Positions 1 to 6,888 of a stretch of DNA of 11,983 bases are shown one piece after another. Source of the DNA: Planctomycetaceae bacterium (GTDB lineage: Bacteria; Planctomycetota; Planctomycetia; Pirellulales; UBA1268); the NCBI GenBank assembly GCA_002862165.1, contig PKCL01000208.1, forward strand, positions 1 to 11,983. The letters are read 5' to 3'. The position numbers and the translations under genes are program-made. Each line of letters starts with the position of its first letter. Positions within the stretch are counted from its first letter, which is position 1. The notes under the pieces are model-generated. The model was not told where the DNA came from. It was given only the letters and a program-made list of their open reading frames with translations, and did no database searches.

Positions 1-74
1 GGCAGCCCAAGGCGATAACGCTCGTCGAGCGTCCGCGAAAATTCGCCAAGCAATAAATCGGATTCGATCGTCAT
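1..74 (-). CDS. mraZ: MraZ-type (AbrB/SpoVT fold) transcriptional regulator, N-terminal 24 residues only
   Basis: The reading frame opens with ATG at 74-72 on the minus strand and leaves the window at position 1 after 24 codons plus two bases. The visible protein begins MTIESDLLLGEFSRTLDE and continues RYRLGLP. This matches the start of MraZ proteins, which have a short lead, a G-E-(F/Y)-x-(R/H)-(T/S)-(L/I)-D pattern and the conserved DxxxR signature, here D17-E-R-Y-R21. MraZ is normally about 140-150 residues, with two such swapped-hairpin DNA-binding repeats, and it represses or tunes the division/cell-wall cluster that usually follows it. That cluster would lie to the left, outside the window. 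No convincing Shine-Dalgarno sequence precedes the ATG. With so few residues, another AbrB-like regulator cannot be excluded, but DxxxR in this position favours MraZ. Confidence 0.72.
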   Translation of the reverse strand, partial: MTIESDLLLGEFSRTLDERYRLGL

Positions 75-204
75 AACACTGTTTCATGCTTCTGCTGGCT
101 TGAAGGAGTACTTTTCTGAGTTGCGAAGCTTGACCAATAACACATCGGCACGATACTGCCTGTATGGCATCAAACCCACAAAAATATTACTATTAATCTA
201 TGAA

Positions 205-219
205 TGGGATTACTTCCCA
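205..219. promoter_or_regulatory. Inverted repeat TGGGA-N5-TCCCA just downstream of the candidate mraZ promoter
   Basis: The plus strand reads TGGGATTACTTCCCA, two perfect 5-base arms around a 5-base spacer. It starts four bases after the candidate -10 box on the minus strand and so would overlap the transcription start. E. coli MraZ binds TGGG-type boxes spaced by five bases in front of its own gene, but as direct repeats. Here the boxes face each other, so autoregulation is only a suggestion. Confidence 0.3.
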
Positions 220-223
220 CCGA

Positions 224-251
224 ATGATACGAAAAGTCGACAAACATGCAA
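224..251 (-). promoter_or_regulatory. Candidate sigma-70-like promoter for the mraZ-type gene
   Basis: Read on the minus strand there is TTGCAT (251-246), a 16-base spacer and TATCAT (229-224). Four of six bases match the -35 consensus and five of six the -10 consensus. Transcription would begin around position 217, leaving a leader of roughly 140 bases before the ATG at 74. This is inferred from consensus matching only, and planctomycete promoters are poorly defined. Confidence 0.35.
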
Positions 252-413
252 GCAGTTGCGTTTGCAATATGCGAAGTTTCAAGAAAAAGACCTAAAAATG
301 TCCACAAAAGGTTCTTTTTGAAACATTTTTAGAAGACCGCCTTCAGTCCTGCACATTTCCCCAGTGTGGCGAGGTCATGTACTGAGATCGGGTCTGGAGC
401 AACACAAGGAGAT

Positions 414-683
414 TTAGCGACAGGAATCACAGTTTGTCTGGTCATCCACGCTATTTTGATCACGATACGCTTTGAGCGCTGCTGCTTCCTTCGATAGTTT
501 AAATTCCGGGCCTGCTGGGAAATATTGAATGTCATCCTGCAAGTAGTACGCGCTGGGTAGAGTTTGCCCACTTACATCAACCTGACACCCAACAAGTGAC
601 GCCCCACCGAGAACAATGAAAAAAAGTAGAGCAAATCGGTACATAGTAGCTTGTTTGAACGGTTTCTGAGAGTAACGATCCAT
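414..683 (-). CDS. Small planctomycete-type lipoprotein, 89 aa, with C-terminal CxxC
   Basis: The protein has a 16-residue polar N-terminus, a hydrophobic stretch (about residues 17-31, FALLFFIVLGG and on) and a lipobox ending in L-V-G-C33. It should therefore be cleaved before C33 and lipid-anchored, leaving a mature chain of only 57 residues. The mature part contains LPSAYYLQDDIQYFPAGPEF, then a short predicted helix (KLSKEAAALKAYRDQ) and a polar end with C85-D-S-C88. From memory, planctomycete genomes encode many small lipoproteins with an almost identical LPS-YYL...QYF-PGPEFKL block and no known function; I could not verify this here. The ATG at 683 is preferred because AAGGG (696-692, minus) lies eight bases upstream. 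The internal ATG at 644 would give a more usual signal peptide but has no ribosome binding site. It is transcribed alone and divergently from the CHAT operon. The CxxC could be a redox pair or metal site; that is speculation. Confidence 0.8.
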   Translation of the reverse strand: MDRYSQKPFKQATMYRFALLFFIVLGGASLVGCQVDVSGQTLPSAYYLQDDIQYFPAGPEFKLSKEAAALKAYRDQNSVDDQTNCDSCR

Positions 684-709
684 GATCAGAGCCCTTAAAG
701 TCGGATAAT

Positions 710-715
710 TTTATA
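710..715 (-). promoter_or_regulatory. Candidate -10 box (TATAAA) for the lipoprotein gene
   Basis: The minus strand carries GATATAAAATT with TATAAA at 715-710, about 27 bases before the start codon. The possible -35 (TTTACG, 15 bases upstream) is weak. The short leader it implies fits the well-placed AAGGG at 696-692. Confidence 0.35.
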
Positions 716-951
716 TCGACCGCTCTAACCCGTAAACTTTTGGTAATTCCGATTTTCATTAGAACCATTGAGAATAGGATGCCGACCCTACCTATTTGCC
801 CAAATGTGACACACCACATTCCTTAACGTAACGGTCTGTGTTTCACGTAACCATTTCGCTTTTGCATCTCAACACACCGTATCATTACCTTAAAAGGACT
901 CATTTTTAAGAACATCCTATTCGGCAGCAACCAGAACCCACCATCTTCTCT

Positions 952-956
952 AAAGG
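952..956 (+). promoter_or_regulatory. Ribosome binding site deciding the GTG start of the TPR-CHAT gene
   Basis: AAAGG lies eight bases before GTG at 965. The same spacing is seen at the lipoprotein gene (AAGGG) and the downstream TPR gene (AAGGA), which supports the non-ATG start. No in-frame ATG nearby has a comparable site, and this start alone retains the signal sequence. Confidence 0.6.
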
Positions 957-964
957 TTCAATCC

Positions 965-3900
965 GTGACACGTTTTCCCTACGTCATACTCAGAGTTTTT
1001 TTGGGGCTCAGTATTTACGGGTCTTCAGTGAGGATTTGTCAAAGCCAAACTTTCCTACCATCAGGAGACAGAGGTCGAACTGTACCTAGTCAGACGTATG
1101 ATTTGGCACAAAGAGCTTTGGCATACGGTAATTTTAGCGGTGCACTTGAATTGGCTCAGCAGGAGTACAAGGGATGTCTCAAATTTGGTGCCGAACGATG
1201 GATTGATTCGGCAGCTGCCGCTGCAATTATCGGCGAGTGTCTTTTTGAAACCGGCCGCTATCGAGAAGCGGTCGGTTTTTATAACGAAGCAATAACTCAC
1301 ACATCTTCACACGGCAATTGGCTTCAAGAGATTCGTTTCCCAAACCAACCACTCAAAGCACGCAACGATCGTCCTCGACAACTCTGGGGACCTTTGCCCC
1401 GACAAATAGCCCTCTCTGATCTTCCGAGCCGACTGACGATCCGCTTAGGTAGTTCTGACCCACAAAGTGTTTTACAAGGGGGTGGCGTACTCTCAGCGCC
1501 TATCGAATACCCAATCCGACCTCATGAAATCATGCGATCACTTGCTATAAGCCTGTACCGGCGAACTGACCTCTTGGGGCCATTAGCCAAAGATGGCCAA
1601 GCTTTAAAAAATGTCTCTTCGTGGTTACAGCAACGACCAGCAATTTCAAACCATTTTTCACAAGCATGGATTGATGTCTGTCTTGGCATTGCCTATTGGT
1701 CCGAGGCACGGAACGAGCAGGCTCTACCCTTGTTAAATCGTGGCTCGCTCCTCGAAAATCACTTCGATCATTCTTTGACACCGTGGGCACTTTTGGTCGC
1801 TGGCAGAATTGCAATTGATACAAATGATTTCGAGAGGGCGGTAAAAGTACTCGAACAGGCCGCATTCGCAGCTGCTGTCCAAGAAGATGCTCGCGCATTA
1901 GAAGAAGCCTTTCGTTGGTCAGCGAATGCACATCTTGCACTCGATGGCAAACTGCCTCAGTCCGTAGCACCAGCGATTAGATGGTCTGAAAAACAGTTGC
2001 CGAGCCTTTCACTCAGGCTCCGTTCAAATGCTACAGCCGTTCTTGCTGAGCAAGGTGACATTCAACAAGCCGCTCGGTCTTCACTCGAACTGAAGAAACT
2101 TCTTGAAAAGAGTGAGCTTGCATCAGGTCGATGCGGTGCGTACTTCAAGTACGCGGATGCTTTAATTGCATACTCCGGAGGCAACAATGTTCGGGGGGAT
2201 GCTGAATATGCAAAAGCACTCACTCTTGCACGAGGGTGTTCATCGACACTGTTTCAAACCCAACTCCTCACCGATGCTATTCTCCGAAACGAATCGCTGT
2301 ACTCAGACCGGGAAGCGAACAACCTTTTCAAAGAATTACTTGCAGATCCTCGACCAGTCCAACTTCAGACAGATCCACTTGATTCCATTGCTGTAATCTC
2401 CACAGACAGATCTTTAGCTTTTGATGCCTGGCTTGCAGTGACTCAAAATATTTTTCTCACAAATAGCCGTGGCGATGAGGCATGGCTTGATGCCGTTGAG
2501 TACGAGCGACGCAATAGATGGCTAGCAAATCGCCCGCTGGGAGGCCGACGTGACAACCTACTCTATCTATTGAGCACCCCTTCGAACGCGAGTGATAAAG
2601 ACTCTGTCTTTCTTAAAAAAATATTAGCTCAGTATCCTAATGTCGCAACGAACATAAGCACAATTAATGCTACACGTTCATCATTGAAAAAATCCATAAT
2701 AGATTCCCAAAACCCACTCCTTGATGTTCCGATTACTGGTAACACAGAAGAGTGGAAAGAATTTGCCTCGAGAAACAGGGTCTTACAAAATCAAATCAAC
2801 TTTATTGCCGCTGGAAGAAATTTTTTCCCGCTACAGTCTCCCCCTCTTTTAGAAACACCCGCGATTAGAGAACGGCTTGTCGACAAACAGCGTCTACTTA
2901 CATTCACGTGGACTGAGGCGGGTTTGTTCGCCAGCCTTGAAGCCTCGAAGCAGGCTGCTTCCTGGAGGGTAAAGCGTCCTGACCAAGTCCGCAAAGAAAT
3001 CATCTCACTTGCACGTTCCATCAGCCTATACCACCCTTTACGGCCCATCGAAACTGATAAACTTGATAACAATGCATGGCAACAGCATGCCAAAACATTA
3101 GCTTCTTTATTGTTTGAAGACTCAACGGTATCACTGAATGCTCATCAGGAATATGATGAACTCATTATAATTCCGGACGGGTTGCTTTGGTATCTACCGT
3201 TTGAATTACTTCCAGTCGTTCTCAACGAAACAAACTCTGATGGCGATACCCACCAACAACTACGAGATGTTTGCTTACTCCGATATTCACCATCTCGAAG
3301 TCTTGCTGTTCGACATCGACAAAAATTGTCTCCGCCTTACCTCACCGAAGCGTATGCCAGCTTGACATACCGAAATAATACGCCAGAACAATCCAGCATA
3401 TTGCTCAGTCGGTTACAGACTGCTTTACCCAACGCTCTCGTGCTGTCATCAAAGACAGCGAATGTGTCTTTTCGTGAGTCCGCTTCAATAGCAAATAACC
3501 TACTTCTTTTTGATGAGCTTCCAATGCACGGAATAAATACGGATAGACAGCTGATAGCAACACATGCTGGGCACCCGGGCATGTCTTTTAATGAGTGGCT
3601 TGCTGCTCCCGCAAAAACTGCACGATGTGTTGTTCTAACGGGCATGCAAACTCAAGCTTCCGAAGGCCTCAATAAATTAACGGTGTCCCCCGGAAATGAT
3701 TTCTTTATGGCAGCTATGGACCTTGTGGCAACAGGAACAGAGACGGCTGTTTTAAGCCGCTGGAATGTTGGTGGGCAAACGGCCATCGACCTTGGCGCGG
3801 AATTCATTAAAGATCGCCAACATGAAGATCAACAGGACATCCCACTCCCTGCGACGAGAAGCTGGCAACGTGCAGTTGATCTCATCACGGCTGAACAGCC

Positions 3901-4084
3901 TGACTTGGACAGAGAACCTCGAATCAAAGTGATCAATTCTGTGATTCCTCAAAACGCACAGCATCCCTTTTTCTGGGCTGGATATGCCTTAATCGATTGT
4001 GGCGTCATACCATCAACGGCCGAAAAAAATCCAACTAAGAAAAAAGAGCCCCTCCCTCAAGAAAAAGTGGGAACAGTCAAATAA
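965..4084 (+). CDS. Secreted or membrane-anchored TPR protein with a C-terminal CHAT domain (probable pseudopeptidase), 1039 aa
   Basis: Residues 1-28 form a signal-like segment (basic start, then VILRVFLGLSIYG), suggesting export. Residues about 35-110 and 230-450 are alpha-helical with TPR-like pairs (for example LAQRALAYGNFSGALELA). A beta segment near 645 (LLTFTWTEAGL) leads into the CHAT domain. CHAT hallmarks are IIPDGLLWYLPFELLP (P737-D738-G739), YSPSRSLAV (774-782), a histidine in MHG (H855), the TGTETAVLSRWNVGG core and HPFFWAGYAL near 1000. CHAT is a caspase/separase-like fold with a His-Cys dyad. Here the segment aligned with the usual V-V-L-S-A-C-x-T reads V-V-L-T-G-M-Q-T, putting M894 at the catalytic cysteine, so peptidase activity is unlikely; C888 is six residues too early. 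The tail is lysine-rich (KKKEP). The stop overlaps the next start, implying translational coupling. It is the first gene of a four-gene plus-strand run. The domain call is firm; the role is unknown. Confidence 0.85.
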   Translation: MTRFPYVILRVFLGLSIYGSSVRICQSQTFLPSGDRGRTVPSQTYDLAQRALAYGNFSGALELAQQEYKGCLKFGAERWIDSAAAAAIIGECLFETGRYREAVGFYNEAITHTSSHGNWLQEIRFPNQPLKARNDRPRQLWGPLPRQIALSDLPSRLTIRLGSSDPQSVLQGGGVLSAPIEYPIRPHEIMRSLAISLYRRTDLLGPLAKDGQALKNVSSWLQQRPAISNHFSQAWIDVCLGIAYWSEARNEQALPLLNRGSLLENHFDHSLTPWALLVAGRIAIDTNDFERAVKVLEQAAFAAAVQEDARALEEAFRWSANAHLALDGKLPQSVAPAIRWSEKQLPSLSLRLRSNATAVLAEQGDIQQAARSSLELKKLLEKSELASGRCGAYFKYADALIAYSGGNNVRGDAEYAKALTLARGCSSTLFQTQLLTDAILRNESLYSDREANNLFKELLADPRPVQLQTDPLDSIAVISTDRSLAFDAWLAVTQNIFLTNSRGDEAWLDAVEYERRNRWLANRPLGGRRDNLLYLLSTPSNASDKDSVFLKKILAQYPNVATNISTINATRSSLKKSIIDSQNPLLDVPITGNTEEWKEFASRNRVLQNQINFIAAGRNFFPLQSPPLLETPAIRERLVDKQRLLTFTWTEAGLFASLEASKQAASWRVKRPDQVRKEIISLARSISLYHPLRPIETDKLDNNAWQQHAKTLASLLFEDSTVSLNAHQEYDELIIIPDGLLWYLPFELLPVVLNETNSDGDTHQQLRDVCLLRYSPSRSLAVRHRQKLSPPYLTEAYASLTYRNNTPEQSSILLSRLQTALPNALVLSSKTANVSFRESASIANNLLLFDELPMHGINTDRQLIATHAGHPGMSFNEWLAAPAKTARCVVLTGMQTQASEGLNKLTVSPGNDFFMAAMDLVATGTETAVLSRWNVGGQTAIDLGAEFIKDRQHEDQQDIPLPATRSWQRAVDLITAEQPDLDREPRIKVINSVIPQNAQHPFFWAGYALIDCGVIPSTAEKNPTKKKEPLPQEKVGTVK

Positions 4085-4929
4085 TGCTGTGTGTCTATGC
4101 TCACTTTTTGTTTGAGTCAACTCCTTCCATGCCGTCTTTAGCTTTTATCGCTGGCGTTACTGCAGTAGCTGCAGCTATTAATTCGGTAGCAGGTGGTGGC
4201 ACGATGCTTACTTTCCCAGCACTTGCCGCTATTCTTCCAGCTGACCCAGCACGTCTTGTTATTGCCAATGCCACCAGCACTATCGGCCTTTGGCCCGGAA
4301 CATTGTCGGCCACTTGGGAATACCGTCACGAACGTGGCGATCATCCTGCCTGGTCCGCCTGGCTTTTTCTTCCCAGTATTGTAGGCAGCGTTATTGGAAC
4401 GCTTCTTGTGCTTGTATTACCAACAACATATTTTGATTCGGTCGTCCCGGTACTGATATTATCAGCAGCAACGCTCTTTGCCATTCAGCCTTTCATATCA
4501 AAACACTTTGCTGAGAACATGAATGTCGAGGACGCTGATGCCAATAAAGCCCCCAGAAAAAACAAGCTGTTATTTGCCTCTGGTGTTCAATTTTTTATCG
4601 GAATATATGGTGGATACTTTGGAGCTGGCATCGGCATTCTTATGCTTGCCGCGCTTGGTGGACTTGGCCTTGGTGATACTCATCGCCTTAATGGATTTAA
4701 AAACTTGCTTGCCATGGGTATCAACGCCTGTGCCGCAATTACGTTCATATTGATCAGTTTGTTAACTGATTCAATTGTCGCATGGCCTGAGGCAGGAATC
4801 ATGGCTGTTGCCGCAATATTGGGTGGTTTTGCTGGTGGTCGTCTCGCCCGTCGATGCCATCCGCAAACAATACGTAAATTTGTTGCAGTGATCGGCTTTG
4901 GATTAGCCGGCTACTATTTTATAACTTGA
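4084..4929 (+). CDS. TauE/SafE-family membrane permease (putative anion exporter), 281 aa
   Basis: The protein is mostly hydrophobic with about eight membrane-spanning segments. It carries the two related family motifs: INSVAGGGTMLTFPAL (from residue 32) in the first half and GIYGGYFGAGIGILML (from residue 173), followed by N-G-F-K-N, in the second half. Family members move small anions such as sulfite, sulfoacetate or thiosulfate across the inner membrane, but the substrate cannot be read from sequence. The ATG at 4084 shares its A with the preceding TAA (TAATG), which favours coupled initiation. The alternative ATG at 4129 (residue 16) would start right at the first membrane helix and is closer to typical family N-termini, but it has no ribosome binding site. 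A hydrophilic loop sits around residues 142-160 (N-V-E-D-A-D-A-N-K). The length is normal for the family. Confidence 0.85.
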   Translation: MLCVYAHFLFESTPSMPSLAFIAGVTAVAAAINSVAGGGTMLTFPALAAILPADPARLVIANATSTIGLWPGTLSATWEYRHERGDHPAWSAWLFLPSIVGSVIGTLLVLVLPTTYFDSVVPVLILSAATLFAIQPFISKHFAENMNVEDADANKAPRKNKLLFASGVQFFIGIYGGYFGAGIGILMLAALGGLGLGDTHRLNGFKNLLAMGINACAAITFILISLLTDSIVAWPEAGIMAVAAILGGFAGGRLARRCHPQTIRKFVAVIGFGLAGYYFIT

Positions 4930-4973
4930 TCTCAACGGTCTCCCAGAATCAGACTTACAAAACACTTCATATA

Positions 4974-5900
4974 ATGATTGTAGAAACTCAAAATCTATCA
5001 AAATCTTATGGGCCTTTTTGCGCCTTGGAAGATTGCAACGTGGCTGTTGATTCAGGTGAAATTTTTGGATTACTTGGCCCAAACGGGGCCGGGAAAACAA
5101 CGTTGCTGCGAACACTACTCGGTTTCATTAAACCAACTTCTGGTCGTGCGTCTGTTGCTGGCTTTGATTGTTATTCAGAGTCAGTTCGAGTACGACAAAG
5201 CACATCTTACCTGCCTGGTGAGGCACGACTGTTTCGCCGTATGAAAGGCCAACAAGTTCTTGATTTTTTTGCCCGCTTGCGAGCAGATTGTGATCGTAGA
5301 AAATGTTCTGAAATTGCTGAAAGACTCCAACTCGACTGCCGAAGGCAGGTTTCACGAATGAGTACCGGCATGCGGCAGAAATTGGCATTGTCTATGGTCC
5401 TGGCAATTGACTGCCCGTTAGTCATTCTTGATGAACCGACAGCGAATCTCGATCCCTCTGCTCGGGCTGAAGTACTTGAGTTAGTCCTCGAGGCCCGTAG
5501 TGCTGGGAAAACAGTAATTTTTTCTTCACATGTCCTTTCAGAAATTGAATCTACGTGTGATCGCGTTGTCATTATGAGGCGTGGGCTGATTGCTCACGAA
5601 CAATCAATTACAACCCTTCGGAAACGCCATCGAATTTATGCACACCTGAATGGCCCACGCTGTCAAATCCCAGAAAGTCTGTCAGACACTATCTCTGTTG
5701 TGAAGGAATCTTCGAGTGAGATTACTTTAGAATCTACTGATTCTCTGACTCGTGTGCTGGGTTGGTTATCTAATCTCCAACTCAGTGAATTAAAAATTGA
5801 GCCCGTAGGACTTTCTGCTGTCTACGACCACTTTCATCGGGAAGATAATTCGCAAGGAACTGCCACCTCTCTCTTCCATTCTGAATCTTCTCCTAAGTAA
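4974..5900 (+). CDS. ABC transporter ATP-binding protein (ABC-2/drug-export type), 308 aa
   Basis: Numbered from ATG 4974, the protein shows Walker A GPNGAGKTT (35-43), a signature region MSTGMRQK (129-136), Walker B VILDEPT (150-156) with the D-loop NLDP after it, and the switch histidine in SSHVLSE (H186). The Q-loop position reads YLPGE with glycine (G82), a form common in ATPases that partner ABC-2 permeases. A roughly 90-residue C-terminal extension follows the catalytic core, as usual in this subfamily. It would hydrolyse ATP on the cytoplasmic face to drive the permease encoded 19 bases downstream. The open frame extends upstream to a TTG at 4926 overlapping the permease stop, but the conserved N-terminus (MIVETQNLSKSYG) begins at 4974, so I chose that start. 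Neither start has a good ribosome binding site, so coupling to upstream translation is likely. The substrate is unknown. Confidence 0.88.
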   Translation: MIVETQNLSKSYGPFCALEDCNVAVDSGEIFGLLGPNGAGKTTLLRTLLGFIKPTSGRASVAGFDCYSESVRVRQSTSYLPGEARLFRRMKGQQVLDFFARLRADCDRRKCSEIAERLQLDCRRQVSRMSTGMRQKLALSMVLAIDCPLVILDEPTANLDPSARAEVLELVLEARSAGKTVIFSSHVLSEIESTCDRVVIMRRGLIAHEQSITTLRKRHRIYAHLNGPRCQIPESLSDTISVVKESSSEITLESTDSLTRVLGWLSNLQLSELKIEPVGLSAVYDHFHREDNSQGTATSLFHSESSPK

Positions 5901-5919
5901 GGATTAAAAAGTTACCGTT

Positions 5920-6750
5920 ATGTGGAGCACCACAATCTGGAGAAAAACATGGGGAGACCAGGCGTTGCTTGGGCTATCATTTGCTGTACTGTGGGCTGCT
6001 TTTCCGTGGATATACATCGGCTTATCTGCTCAGATCGAAATGAATGCTTTTCAGGATGTTCTACTTCGAGCGATCCCAGAAGATTGGCAGAAAATGTCTG
6101 GTGTTCCTTTTTCAGAAGTAGCAACGCACGTCGGAAGAGTAGCACTAGCTTTTGTTGATCCAGTTGTAGTACTCACTGCGACTGTTTGGGGTGTAACTCG
6201 TGGTAGCGACGCTGTCTCTGGCCAGCTTGAGCGAGGAACTCTTGAAATGATTCTCGCTCAGCCAATCCCTCGCCGTACTCTTTATTCGACTCAGGCGATC
6301 GCGACTATTTGCGGCGGCTTTTGTCTCTGCGTCATTCTGTATGCTTCAATTTTTACAGCCATACAATTCGGCCCGTGGGCAGGGAAAGTAAACCCTCTTC
6401 AATTTCTACCCCCGGCTCTCAATGTTTTTGGACTTATGGTATGCATGAGCGGTTTGGCAGCAGGCGTATCAGCGTGCGATAGCTACAGGTGGCGAACCAT
6501 TGGAATTCTCTGTGCGTTTTACATCACTTCGCTCTTAACAAAACTCGTCGGCCGCCTGAGCGAAACCCTCAACTGGGCTGGATATCTCTCGGTTTTTAAC
6601 GCCTATGAACCACAACAACTTGTTGGTGGAGAGTGGTCAGACTGGCAACTCTTGCTCCAATACAACGGAATTCTTATTGGAATTGGTATTACCAGTTATG
6701 TCATTGGGGGTTATATCTTTAGCAAACGAGACCTTCCTGCCCCACTGTAA
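5920..6750 (+). CDS. ABC-2 type transporter permease, 276 aa
   Basis: Six hydrophobic segments are visible, at roughly residues 17-38, 78-97, 128-150, 164-186, 191-209 and 246-268. After the second is the cytoplasmic family motif DAVSGQLERGTLEMILAQP followed by I-P-R-R, equivalent to the S-G-E-x-E-R-G-T-L-E-x-L-L-x-x-P-x-x-R pattern that couples ABC-2 permeases to their ATPase. An extracytoplasmic loop of about 40 residues lies between segments 1 and 2. With the ATPase just upstream it should form a homodimeric exporter (two copies of each subunit), although families of this kind move lipids, polysaccharides, drugs or peptides and the cargo cannot be told. The ATG at 5920 is the first in frame; AAGG near the ATPase stop lies too far upstream to be a strong ribosome binding site. 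This is the last gene of the run: 138 bases follow before the next gene. Confidence 0.85.
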   Translation: MWSTTIWRKTWGDQALLGLSFAVLWAAFPWIYIGLSAQIEMNAFQDVLLRAIPEDWQKMSGVPFSEVATHVGRVALAFVDPVVVLTATVWGVTRGSDAVSGQLERGTLEMILAQPIPRRTLYSTQAIATICGGFCLCVILYASIFTAIQFGPWAGKVNPLQFLPPALNVFGLMVCMSGLAAGVSACDSYRWRTIGILCAFYITSLLTKLVGRLSETLNWAGYLSVFNAYEPQQLVGGEWSDWQLLLQYNGILIGIGITSYVIGGYIFSKRDLPAPL

Positions 6751-6832
6751 AGCTGAAACAGTCGATCTAATAAGATTCGCTCTTCGGCTAGCATGAAAGA
6801 ATCAGTTACATTTTGATTTACGGTTTAGTTAT

Positions 6833-6861
6833 TTGCGAATAATCACAAACGCTTTTTTAAA
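6833..6861 (+). promoter_or_regulatory. Weak candidate promoter for the secreted TPR gene
   Basis: TTGCGA (6833-6838), 17 bases, then TTTAAA (6856-6861) would start transcription about 20 bases ahead of the start codon. The -10 match lacks two of the most conserved positions. The 138-base gap after the ABC permease gene contains no clear terminator, so read-through from the operon is also possible. Confidence 0.22.
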
Positions 6862-6888
6862 TACACTTCGTTTTCAAGGAACATCCGA

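Larger units (their letters stand above)
75..413. other. Spacer without a convincing gene between the mraZ-type gene and the lipoprotein gene
   Basis: The stretch is AT-rich. Apart from the promoter and palindrome listed separately, I see no gene. A plus-strand frame beginning with TTG at 100 gives 73 codons, but it has no recognisable family, no ribosome binding site and an unstructured composition, so I do not call it. Past the lipoprotein stop, the minus strand contains a weak hairpin (GAAG, five-base loop, CTTC, around 333-345) followed by TAAAAATGTTT. It is too weak to name as a terminator. Confidence 0.6.

Noticed and set aside
100..321. A 73-codon plus-strand frame starting with TTG
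   Set aside because: It has no ribosome binding site, no recognisable family or signal, and sits over the likely promoter of the minus-strand mraZ-type gene.
1030..1050. A lipobox in the TPR-CHAT signal sequence (R-I-C-Q)
   Set aside because: The residues before the cysteine (V-R-I) do not fit the L-(A/S/V)-(G/A)-C pattern, with arginine in the -3 to -1 stretch, so lipid modification is not supported.
1545..1970. A long antisense frame (141 codons) inside the TPR-CHAT gene
   Set aside because: It lies wholly opposite a well-supported coding region, its product is arginine/leucine-rich with no motif, and it has no start signals.
4926..4973. TTG at 4926 as start of the ABC ATPase, overlapping the permease stop
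   Set aside because: The 16 extra residues have no counterpart in the ATPase family and no ribosome binding site; the conserved N-terminus begins at ATG 4974, although coupling from the overlap cannot be fully excluded.
6751..6888. A rho-independent terminator after the ABC permease gene
   Set aside because: A T-run is present at 6853-6858 but the only nearby pairing is GCG/CGC, three base pairs, which is too weak to call.
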